Origin: DATLFA01 sp039934635
GTDB lineage: Bacteria > Actinomycetota > Acidimicrobiia > Acidimicrobiales > WLNW01
Length of the DNA: 11,553 nt
Direction of reading: 5' to 3'
Assembly (NCBI GenBank): GCA_039934635.1
Contig: JBDTLT010000180.1
Span: forward strand, 1-11,553
The translations under genes were made by a program, and so were the position numbers. Positions 6,144-11,553 of this stretch are shown here, piece by piece. The first letter of the stretch is position 1, and the number at the start of each line of letters is the position of its first letter. The notes beneath the pieces are model-generated. The model was not told the DNA's origin. It did not search any database and saw only the letters and a program-made list of their open reading frames with translations.

Positions 6144-8138
6144 TTAGCTCGCGGTTTCTTTCACGATGCGCAACAGCGCGTCGGCGTACTTGTCGAGCTT
6201 GACCGGGCCGATGCCGGGCACACGACCGAGCGCGGCGCGCGTCTTGGGCTTGCTCGACGCGATCGCTTCGAGCGTGGCGTCGTGGAACACCACATAGGCC
6301 GGCACGTTGGCCGCCCGTGACGCGCTGCTGCGCCATGTCCTGAGCGCGACATAGAGCGGATCGTTGTTCTCGGTCTTGGTGCCGGTCGTCGCACCGAGCC
6401 GCTTTCGTTGAGCTGCCACTTGCTGGCGGTTGTTGACCGGACGCGTCGTGTTGGTGAGGACATCGAGCGCGTCTTCGACCAACTGGAGATAGGGCGACGG
6501 GCTGCGCGTCGATGCTCGGGTGCCGAACTGGCGCTCTTTGGACCAGGAACAGTGCACGGTGTGTTCGGCGCGTGTGACCGCGACGTAGAACAAGCGCTGC
6601 TCTTCGGCCAGCGCGTCGGGTGTGCGGGCGTAGGAGATCGGCACGAGGCCCTGCTCGACCCCGGCGATGTGCACGATGGCCCACTCGAGGCCCTTGGCGG
6701 CGTGAAAGGTGGCAATGTCGATCGCGTCGGTCTTGTCGTCGACATCGTCACCGCCGGTTGTCGTCTGTAGCCACGAGGAGAACGCCGGGCCCGTCGCCGA
6801 CGGATCGATCGAGAGATATTCAGAGGCGAGCCGCACGATGGTGTCGACGATGACACGGCGCGTGTCAGGCGCCTCGGGCCCACCAGCTTGGAGATCGTCG
6901 TCATCGGGCGCGACCGACAGGTCGGTGATCGACGACGCGAGTGGCTGCGACGAGCGTTCGAGACCGCGGATGATGGAACGGGCCTCGGGGAGGCGCAGCA
7001 ACCCGCCACCGCGCGTGCGGAACGGGATCTTGGCCTTGCGCAACGCTTCTTCGAGTACCGGAATCTGGCCGTTGGTGCGCACCAGCACGGCTTGATCGGC
7101 CCACCGCTTGCCGGGGTCGTGCGCGTCGCGCACCGCGCGGGCGATGCCCCGCGCCTCGTCGCTGTCGTTCTCGTAGGCCCTGATGCGCGGCAGCGGTCCG
7201 CCGGGCTTGGTCGCGACGGTGGGGGCCAAGGTCGATGCGCCGCGCAACACCGCCTGCGCGATGGCCATGACCTGTGGTGTCGAGCGGTAGTTGTTGCGCA
7301 ACTCGACACTGGCCGCGCCGGGGAAGTGTTGATCGAAGTCGTTGATGTAAGTGGCGTCGGCGCCGTTCCAGGAGTAAATGGCTTGACGGGGGTCGCCGAC
7401 GACGCAGAGGTCGGCCGAGGAACCGAGCCATGCCTTGAGCAACGTGAACTGCGACGGGTTGACGTCTTGGAACTCGTCGACGAAGAGGTGACGAAATCTC
7501 CAACGCTGCGCCGACCCGAATTCGGTGTCGGTCTCGAGCGCACGCCGGCACAACGACAAGAGGTCGTCGAAGTCGACGACGCGTCGCTCTTTCTTTTCTT
7601 GCTCGTAGCGACGGTAGGCCTCGGCCATGAGGGCAAGTGATGCGGTGGGCCGCCGATCGGCGGCACGTGCTGCAGATTCGTACGCGTCGGGGCTGACGAC
7701 GCGGGCCTTGGCCCATTCGATTTCGCTGATCACGTCGAGCACTGCCGTATCGCCGAGCCCGCGTGGGAGTACGCGCGCCACGAGCGCCGCCTTGCGGTCG
7801 AGCAGGCCGGGCGCCGTGCGATTGTTGTCGGCCCAATAACGCCGCAACTGCGCGTAGGCGATGCCGTGGAACGTGCCCGCGGCCACCGAGTCGCGCAGGC
7901 CGAGGCTGCGCAGCCGCGAGTTGAGCTCGCCGGCGGCCTTGCGGGTGAACGTGAGCGCCAGCACACGGCGGGGGTCGATGGCGTCGATTGCGCTCTGGTA
8001 GGCGATGCGGCGGGTCAGGACTCGGGTCTTGCCGGCACCGGCACCGGCAATGATGCGCAACGGCGGGTCGGGATGGAGCACTGCCTCACGCTGGGCCTCA
8101 TCGAGGCCCTCGAGCATGCGTTCGGTCGAATCGGACAT
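6144..8138 (-). CDS. uvrD2: UvrD2-type superfamily 1 DNA helicase with C-terminal HRDC domain
   Basis: ATP-driven 3'-5' DNA helicase of the UvrD/PcrA/Rep class. All SF1 motifs are present in the 664 residues: Q motif (LDEAQREAV, 12-20), Walker A GAGAGKT (32-38), Ia LALTFTRKAAGEL, II DEFQD (221-225), III VVGDPRQAIYSWNGAD, IV RNNYRS, V FHAAKGLEW, VI EEQRLFYVAVTRAE. The C-terminal ~75 residues, with NVPAYVVFHDATLEAIA and LGRVPGIGPVKLDKYADALL, are an HRDC domain. GEIEWAKA-like and AYVVF-like blocks match mycobacterial UvrD2 rather than UvrD1. Odd point: mycobacterial UvrD2 has a tetracysteine motif between helicase and HRDC; here the linker (about 545-590) has no cysteine, and the whole protein has only three, all in the helicase core. 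The ATG start follows a -10 box by 7 nt. It diverges from the zincin gene. Confidence 0.93.
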   Translation of the reverse strand: MSDSTERMLEGLDEAQREAVLHPDPPLRIIAGAGAGKTRVLTRRIAYQSAIDAIDPRRVLALTFTRKAAGELNSRLRSLGLRDSVAAGTFHGIAYAQLRRYWADNNRTAPGLLDRKAALVARVLPRGLGDTAVLDVISEIEWAKARVVSPDAYESAARAADRRPTASLALMAEAYRRYEQEKKERRVVDFDDLLSLCRRALETDTEFGSAQRWRFRHLFVDEFQDVNPSQFTLLKAWLGSSADLCVVGDPRQAIYSWNGADATYINDFDQHFPGAASVELRNNYRSTPQVMAIAQAVLRGASTLAPTVATKPGGPLPRIRAYENDSDEARGIARAVRDAHDPGKRWADQAVLVRTNGQIPVLEEALRKAKIPFRTRGGGLLRLPEARSIIRGLERSSQPLASSITDLSVAPDDDDLQAGGPEAPDTRRVIVDTIVRLASEYLSIDPSATGPAFSSWLQTTTGGDDVDDKTDAIDIATFHAAKGLEWAIVHIAGVEQGLVPISYARTPDALAEEQRLFYVAVTRAEHTVHCSWSKERQFGTRASTRSPSPYLQLVEDALDVLTNTTRPVNNRQQVAAQRKRLGATTGTKTENNDPLYVALRTWRSSASRAANVPAYVVFHDATLEAIASSKPKTRAALGRVPGIGPVKLDKYADALLRIVKETAS

Positions 8139-8145
8139 CGGTCTG

Positions 8146-8156
8146 ACCGTACTGTA
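8146..8156. promoter_or_regulatory. Overlapping divergent -10 elements for uvrD2 and the zincin gene
   Basis: In the 23-bp gap, plus-strand TACTGT (8150-8155) lies 6 nt before the ATG at 8162. On the minus strand TACGGT (8146-8151) lies 7 nt before the uvrD2 ATG, and TACAGT (8151-8156) lies 12 nt before it. The hexamers share bases and sit within the 13-bp palindrome CCGTACTGTACGG (8147-8159). Two polymerases could not occupy both at once. Each promoter's -35 region would lie inside the other gene's coding start. Confidence 0.6.
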
Positions 8157-8161
8157 CGGAC

Positions 8162-8506
8162 ATGGTCCAGGTGACGCGTACGAGATTCGAAGAACTGGTG
8201 GCCGACGCCCTCGACGCCATTCCCGAAGGCCTGGCCCGCCTCATGGACAACGTGTTCGTGATCGTCGAGGACGAATCCGACGATCCGGACCTACTCGGGC
8301 ACTACGAAGGCGTGCCGTTGACCGAGCGGCATGACTACGGCGGCATGATGATGCCCGATCGCATCGTGATCTACCACGACCCGATCTGCGCGATGTGCGA
8401 CAGCGAAGAAGAGGTCGTGGAAGAAGTGCTCGTGACGGTGGTGCACGAGCTGGCGCATCATTTCGGTATCGACGACGACAGGCTCGACGAACTGGGTTGG
8501 AGCTGA
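8162..8506 (+). CDS. Small zincin-like metallopeptidase family protein (Zincin_1/DUF1025 type)
   Basis: A 114-residue, acidic, probably cytosolic protein. The C-terminus carries HELAHHFGIDD: His95, Glu96, His99, Gly102 and Asp105 form HExxHxxGxxD, a zinc site with Asp as third ligand. The region before it (NVFVIVEDES, LLGHYEGVPL, PDRIVIYHDP) matches the usual layout of the small actinobacterial metallopeptidase family. The substrate is unknown; family members are annotated only as possible zinc metallopeptidases. Length is normal. The ATG start is supported by a -10 hexamer exactly 6 nt upstream and by FEELVADALDAIP, a typical family N-terminus. The gene shares its promoter region with uvrD2, and its last 49 bp, including part of the zinc motif, overlap the 3' end of the MFS gene on the other strand. 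Confidence 0.88.
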   Translation: MVQVTRTRFEELVADALDAIPEGLARLMDNVFVIVEDESDDPDLLGHYEGVPLTERHDYGGMMMPDRIVIYHDPICAMCDSEEEVVEEVLVTVVHELAHHFGIDDDRLDELGWS

Positions 8507-9762
8507 CTGCGATTCGCGCGGAACCCGCCGATCACATCGCGCAGCGCGTACCAACCGGCCACGCCGCCGGCGATCGCGGCCACACCGCCGATCTGTAGCG
8601 CGACGCGGGGGCCGAAATGATCCGCGATCGCGCCGATGATCGGCGCGCCGAGCGGCGTCGTGCCCATGAACGCCATCGTGTAGAGCGCCATGACGCGACC
8701 CCGCATCAACGGATCGGCATTGACCTGTAGCACCGAATTCGCGAGTGCGATGTAGGTCACGCTGAACGCACCGGCGAACGGCAGCGCGACCATTGCCCAC
8801 CAGATCGTGGGCATGATCGACACGACGAGCACGGACGCACCCAACCACGTGGCCGAGCGCATGAGCCGGGCATGGGTGGGATCGGGCCGCGATGCAGAAA
8901 GCAGCCCGCCGACGATTGCACCGGCACCCATCGACGCAGTCACCATCGCGTAGCCCTTGCCGCCGCCGCGGTGGAACGTGTCGGACGCGAACAGTGGCAG
9001 AGACACTTGGAACTCGTAGGTCAGCATGCCGATCAGCGTCATCATCACGAGTGGCACGAGCAGCCGGCGATTCGTACGTACGTGGCGAAAGCCTTCGCGC
9101 AGCCATCCACGTTGCGCGCGCACGAGAGCGGTTTCGACCTGCACGAACTCGCGCGGTCGAATGAAGATCAACACGACGAACATGAACACGAACGAGACGG
9201 CGTTGCCGACGAAGCTCCAGCCAATGCCCGCGGTTGCAATCAAAATGGCTGCGATCGTCGGCCCGGTGAGGCGAGCCACGTTCATGACGACGGTGTTGAG
9301 GCTTACCGCGTTGGCGACATACTCGGGGCCGACGAGATCGAAGACGATCGACTGGCGCACCGGGTGGTCGAACGATGACACGGTGCCGATGAGTGCCGCG
9401 ATGACGAAGATCATCCACAAGCGCACGTGTCCGCTGAGCGTCAGCACACCGATCGTCGTCGCCAACACGGCAAGCAGTAGTTGTGTCAGCATCGACAGCC
9501 GACGGCGGTCGAAGCGGTCGGCCAGTACACCTCCGTACGCGCCAAAGGCCATCACCGGTGCGAACTGCACCATGTACACGAGACCGAGCTTGGTGCCGCT
9601 GCCGGTGAGGTCGTGGACGAGCGTGGCGAGTGCGACGATTTGCATCCAGTTGCCGGCGAACGAGACGGTCTGGCCGATGAAGTAGAGACGGAAGTTGCGG
9701 ACGTGAAGCGACGCGAACGTGGTTTGCCATCGCCCGTTGCGCGTCGGCGCGGTCGTCGTCAT
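8458..9762 (-). CDS. Major facilitator superfamily exporter (MFS_3 / transmembrane secretion effector type)
   Basis: A 434-residue inner-membrane transporter with about 12 hydrophobic segments in two halves. Family signs: an N-terminal FASLHVRNFRLYFIGQTVSF followed by GNWMQIVALATLV; the loop 2-3 motif GGVLADRFDRRRL (MFS motif A); NAVSLNTVVMNVARLTGPTI in the middle; and MRGRVMALYTMAFMGTTPLG with GAIADHFGPR in the second half. These match the enterobactin-exporter-like MFS_3 group, so drug or metabolite efflux is likely, but the substrate cannot be told. The start has a clear GGAGG site 5 nt upstream. The Ser-rich tail after the last membrane segment (SQLQPSSSSLSSSIPK) is written antisense to the zincin gene and is probably unconstrained. 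It diverges from the PH/SHOCT gene with 62 bp between starts. Confidence 0.93.
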   Translation of the reverse strand: MTTTAPTRNGRWQTTFASLHVRNFRLYFIGQTVSFAGNWMQIVALATLVHDLTGSGTKLGLVYMVQFAPVMAFGAYGGVLADRFDRRRLSMLTQLLLAVLATTIGVLTLSGHVRLWMIFVIAALIGTVSSFDHPVRQSIVFDLVGPEYVANAVSLNTVVMNVARLTGPTIAAILIATAGIGWSFVGNAVSFVFMFVVLIFIRPREFVQVETALVRAQRGWLREGFRHVRTNRRLLVPLVMMTLIGMLTYEFQVSLPLFASDTFHRGGGKGYAMVTASMGAGAIVGGLLSASRPDPTHARLMRSATWLGASVLVVSIMPTIWWAMVALPFAGAFSVTYIALANSVLQVNADPLMRGRVMALYTMAFMGTTPLGAPIIGAIADHFGPRVALQIGGVAAIAGGVAGWYALRDVIGGFRANRSQLQPSSSSLSSSIPK

Positions 9763-9767
9763 CCACC

Positions 9768-9772
9768 CCTCC
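9768..9772 (-). promoter_or_regulatory. Ribosome-binding site of the MFS gene
   Basis: Minus-strand GGAGG lies 5 nt before the ATG (9760-9762). It is the strongest Shine-Dalgarno sequence in the window and fixes the start. It implies a transcript with a real 5' leader, unlike the leaderless neighbours. I see no convincing -10 for it in the 62-bp gap. Confidence 0.75.
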
Positions 9773-9812
9773 GAAGCCCATCATGTCACGGGTCTGGCCA
9801 GCGTCGACTCGC

Positions 9813-9818
9813 TACGAT
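9813..9818 (+). promoter_or_regulatory. -10 element of the PH/SHOCT gene (leaderless)
   Basis: TACGAT fits TANNNT and lies exactly 6 nt before the ATG at 9825. No Shine-Dalgarno sequence is present. This supports 9825 over the upstream in-frame ATG at 9783, which would put the promoter inside the gene. Confidence 0.6.
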
Positions 9819-9824
9819 GGTCAC

Positions 9825-10487
9825 ATGCCATTCCCCAAAGAACTCCTGAGCCAGGACGAAAAGGTCGCCCTCGACCTGCGTCCCCACTGGTGGTACATCG
9901 CTCCTGCCGCGGCGTATCTCGCGATCGCGGCCATCATCGGCATCTTCGTGCTCACCGGCGGAGACAACAACGCGTGGAAGGCGCTCAAGTTCCTCGCCGG
10001 GATCGCAGTGCTCATCACGCTCGGCAACTTCGCCATCCGCTACGCCAAGTGGCACACGACCAACTTCGTGGTCACTGACGAGCGCGTGATCTCTCGCAGC
10101 GGCGTAGTGGCCAAGAAGGGCATCGAGATCCCGCTCGATCGCATCAACACGGTCTTCTTCCATCAGTCGTTCTTCGAGCGGTTGATCGGCGCGGGCGATC
10201 TCGGTATCGAGTCCGCCGGCGAGGGCGGTCGCGAAAACTTCTCCGACGTTCGCAAGCCGGCGCTCGTACAAGCAGAGATCTATCGCCAAAAAGAAGTGCT
10301 CGAATCGGCGCAGCATTCACGCCTCGGTGCGTCGATCGCGGCCAGCATGCAGCAGGCGCAACAGCCCGCGCCGCCCAGCTTTTCGATCCCCGATCAGATC
10401 GAACAACTCGATCGCTTGCGCAAGGCCGGCGCGTTGACCGAAGACGAGTTCCAGCTCAAGAAAGCCGAACTCTTGCGCCGTCTCTGA
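9825..10487 (+). CDS. Membrane-anchored bacterial PH-domain (bPH_2/DUF304) protein with C-terminal SHOCT motif
   Basis: A 220-residue protein. After a short cytosolic N-terminus (FPKELLSQDEKV) come two hydrophobic helices, HWWYIAPAAAYLAIAAIIGI (about 21-43) and ALKFLAGIAVLITLGNFAIR (about 52-72). The bacterial PH-like domain follows (about 73-150): TNFVVTDERVISRSGVVAKK, IEIPLDRINTVFFHQS, FERLIGAGDLGIESAG. A variable Gln/Ala/Pro linker leads to SIPDQIEQLDRLRKAGALTE and DEFQLKKAELLRRL, a SHOCT motif often found at the ends of membrane or oligomeric proteins. The molecular role is unknown. The start at 9825 rests on the leaderless -10 and on MPFPKELL, a usual family N-terminus; an ATG at 9783 would add 14 residues with no family resemblance. 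Confidence 0.88.
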   Translation: MPFPKELLSQDEKVALDLRPHWWYIAPAAAYLAIAAIIGIFVLTGGDNNAWKALKFLAGIAVLITLGNFAIRYAKWHTTNFVVTDERVISRSGVVAKKGIEIPLDRINTVFFHQSFFERLIGAGDLGIESAGEGGRENFSDVRKPALVQAEIYRQKEVLESAQHSRLGASIAASMQQAQQPAPPSFSIPDQIEQLDRLRKAGALTEDEFQLKKAELLRRL

Positions 10488-10495
10488 CGCAAGGC

Positions 10496-10555
10496 AGGCC
10501 CGATCGGCCTTCAGAGCGGGAAGCCAGGCCCTTCATCTTCTCCTCATCTCTCTCT
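10496..10555 (+). terminator. Weak hairpin plus pyrimidine-rich tract after the PH/SHOCT gene
   Basis: AGGCC-CGATC-GGCCT (10496-10510) is a 5-bp stem starting 9 nt after the stop codon. It is followed by a G-free C/T tract at 10529-10555 with only two A residues. A short stem without a T-run is weak for intrinsic termination; the C-rich, G-poor stretch is more like a Rho loading site. The 10488-10571 gap contains no TA dinucleotide, so no TANNNT promoter for the next gene lies in it. Confidence 0.3.
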
Positions 10556-10571
10556 GCGAGACTGGCGAACG

Positions 10572-10829
10572 ATGAGCAATCCGGCGGTCGGTGCGAAATG
10601 CGTAGCTGCGGTCGTCATGGGCGTGGTCGGCGTGAGCGCGTACGCCGGCGTCAGCCACGATGGTCGTGGGGAAGCGCCTCCCGTTGACCCCGCGCCGATC
10701 GTCGACGCCCCGCCGTCGACCACGCGACAGATCGAGACGACCGCGTCCGCAGTGCCGGCCAAGCCAGCACAGCCTGCGCCACCCGACCCGGTTCCGACGC
10801 GGGCACGGGTGCGCAGCCGTGGCAGCTGA
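10572..10829 (+). CDS. Small proline-rich protein with N-terminal membrane/signal segment
   Basis: An 85-residue reading frame that I do not recognise as a known family. Residues about 8-27 (AKCVAAVVMGVVGVSAYAGV) form one hydrophobic helix that could be a signal peptide or single anchor. The rest is Pro/Ala-rich with Asp near the start (GEAPPVDPAPIVDAPPS), becoming basic at the end (TRARVRSRGS), as in a disordered extracytoplasmic tail. GC-rich third codon positions support real coding. It lies 18 nt before the heme-membrane protein gene on the same strand, so the two are probably co-transcribed. There is no clear ribosome-binding site or -10 at its ATG, which lowers confidence. Confidence 0.55.
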   Translation: MSNPAVGAKCVAAVVMGVVGVSAYAGVSHDGRGEAPPVDPAPIVDAPPSTTRQIETTASAVPAKPAQPAPPDPVPTRARVRSRGS

Positions 10830-10847
10830 CCGCTTCGGCGGCGCCTT

Positions 10848-11390
10848 GTGATGATCGCGTCGCAGACGTGGTGGCATCTCGCGCGGACCGCCGGGCTAGT
10901 TGGTTGGGCACTCATCAGCGCGTCGGTCATCTGGGGTCTGCTGCTCTCGACGCGGGTGCTGGGCCGACGCCCGACAAGGCCGTGGTTGCTGTCCATGCAC
11001 CGTTACCTCTCGGCCCTGGCAATCGGCGCGACCGGCGTTCACGTGGTGGCGCTACTCGCAGACTCCTACATCCAGTTCCGGGTGGTCGACGTAGTCGTGC
11101 CGATGGCCTCGTCGTGGCGCCCCGGAGCCATCGCGTGGGGCATCGTCGCGCTGTATCTGCTGCTTATCGTCGAGATCACGAGCCTCCTGTCCGAGCGGCT
11201 ACCGCGCAGCGTGTGGTGGACGATCCACCTCACGAGCTTCGCCCTCTTCACGTTCGGCACGATCCACGGTCTACAGGCGGGCACCGATGCCAGCAACGCA
11301 CTCGTGCGAATCGTCATGATCGTGGCGCTCGCCGAGGCGATCTTCGTGCTCGGGGTACGGGTCGTCTACCGCCGTCGCGCCTGGCACTGA
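10848..11390 (+). CDS. Ferric reductase-like transmembrane b-heme protein
   Basis: A 180-residue integral membrane protein with about five hydrophobic helices (near 12-33, 52-71, 93-114, 124-144 and 151-173). The second and fourth carry paired histidines with heme-binding spacing: His51 and His65 (MHRYLSALAIGATGVH, 14 apart), and His127 and His140 (IHLTSFALFTFGTIH, 13 apart). Two b-hemes stacked across the membrane are the hallmark of ferric reductase-like and MsrQ-like domains, which pass electrons through the membrane. No flavin or NAD domain is fused, so a partner is required; the preceding small secreted protein is a candidate by position only. The start is either GTG 10848 or the adjacent ATG 10851, with a weak GGCGG at 10837-10841. 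Confidence 0.82.
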   Translation: MMIASQTWWHLARTAGLVGWALISASVIWGLLLSTRVLGRRPTRPWLLSMHRYLSALAIGATGVHVVALLADSYIQFRVVDVVVPMASSWRPGAIAWGIVALYLLLIVEITSLLSERLPRSVWWTIHLTSFALFTFGTIHGLQAGTDASNALVRIVMIVALAEAIFVLGVRVVYRRRAWH

Positions 11391-11403
11391 GCCACGCATC
11401 GTC

Positions 11404-11409
11404 TAGGTT
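11404..11409 (+). promoter_or_regulatory. -10 element of the alpha/beta hydrolase gene (leaderless)
   Basis: TAGGTT fits TANNNT and lies 7 nt before the ATG at 11417, in a 26-bp gap after the heme-protein gene. No Shine-Dalgarno sequence is seen. It suggests the hydrolase gene has its own promoter despite the short gap. Confidence 0.5.
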
Positions 11410-11416
11410 CCCCGGT

Positions 11417-11553
11417 ATGTTCGCCGCGTCAGGAGACTTGCGCATCTACTACGACACCTTCGGGTTCGAGGACGATCCGCCGCTGGTGTTGGTGTGTGGC
11501 CTCGGCAGCCAAGTGCTCTATTGGCGAGAAGAGTTCTGCTACGGCCTCGTCGA
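11417..11553 (+). CDS. Alpha/beta-fold hydrolase, N-terminal part (runs off the window)
   Basis: The first 45 codons only. They read MFAASGDLRIYYDTFGFEDD, then PPLVLVCGLGSQVLYWREEF and CYGLV. The small-residue strand LVLVCGLGSQ followed by W and an EEF-x3-L helix is the oxyanion-hole region of alpha/beta hydrolases, of the type annotated in actinobacteria as lipase/esterase-like or epoxide-hydrolase-like. The nucleophile elbow and the remaining catalytic residues are beyond the edge, so the substrate class cannot be given. Confidence 0.8.
   Translation, partial: MFAASGDLRIYYDTFGFEDDPPLVLVCGLGSQVLYWREEFCYGLV

Noticed and set aside
6888..7640. 250-codon plus-strand frame opposite uvrD2
   Set aside because: It lies antisense to conserved helicase motifs II and III. 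It is an open frame caused by GC-biased third positions, with no recognisable domain.
8291..9784. 497-codon minus-strand frame overlapping the MFS gene in another frame
   Set aside because: The translation is Arg/His-rich and lacks hydrophobic helices. The alternative frame encodes a clear 12-helix MFS protein with a strong ribosome-binding site.
9783..9824. Upstream ATG as start of the PH/SHOCT gene
   Set aside because: The extra 14 residues look unlike the family, and the leaderless -10 box would fall inside the coding region; the ATG at 9825 fits both.
10544..10996. 150-codon minus-strand frame across the small gene and heme-protein start
   Set aside because: It has an Arg/Ser/Ala-rich shadow composition. 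The plus strand has a convincing four-histidine membrane protein here and good third-position GC in both genes.

Overview
The window is high-GC DNA (GC estimated by eye in the mid-60s percent) from an actinobacterium. The best markers are a 1209-residue fused 2-oxoglutarate decarboxylase/dehydrogenase (Kgd, an E2-like acyltransferase domain joined to E1) and a UvrD2-type helicase with an HRDC tail, both typical of Actinomycetota. A member of Acidimicrobiia or a relative fits, but that placement is inference. There are no rRNA or tRNA genes and no CRISPR array. Most of the window is ordinary chromosomal housekeeping.

Layout. (1) 1-68: the last 21 codons of a plus-strand gene, converging on kgd (93-3722, minus). 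(2) 3723-3787: a compact divergent promoter region, then a SnoaL/NTF2-like gene translationally coupled to xthA, an exonuclease III (3788-5005, plus). (3) 5006-6143: the one accessory-looking stretch. It holds two copies of a 49-bp imperfect palindrome about 1 kb apart, on either side of a decayed AbiEi-HTH/DUF559-type gene that needs two frameshifts to be read through, plus two tandem GC-rich hairpins inside the gene. (4) 6144-8506: uvrD2 (minus) diverging from a small zincin metallopeptidase gene (plus) across only 23 bp. (5) 8458-9762: an MFS exporter gene (minus) whose 3' end overlaps the metallopeptidase gene by 49 bp. (6) 9825-10487: a membrane-anchored bacterial PH-domain protein with a C-terminal SHOCT motif. 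(7) 10572-11390: a small proline-rich secreted or membrane protein, then a four-histidine b-heme membrane protein of ferric-reductase type. (8) 11417 to the edge: the start of an alpha/beta hydrolase gene.

How it works together. kgd feeds the TCA cycle; xthA and uvrD2 act in DNA repair; the others are peripheral or envelope functions without an obvious shared pathway. The clearest common thread is regulatory. Six starts (kgd, the SnoaL gene, uvrD2, the zincin gene, the PH/SHOCT gene and the hydrolase gene) have a TANNNT -10 hexamer ending 6-8 nt before the start codon, the signature of leaderless transcription. xthA, the MFS gene and the DUF559 remnant instead have purine-rich ribosome-binding sites. 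The points most worth following up are the palindrome pair around the DUF559 remnant, the overlapping symmetric -10 boxes between uvrD2 and the zincin gene, and the loss of the tetracysteine motif from UvrD2.
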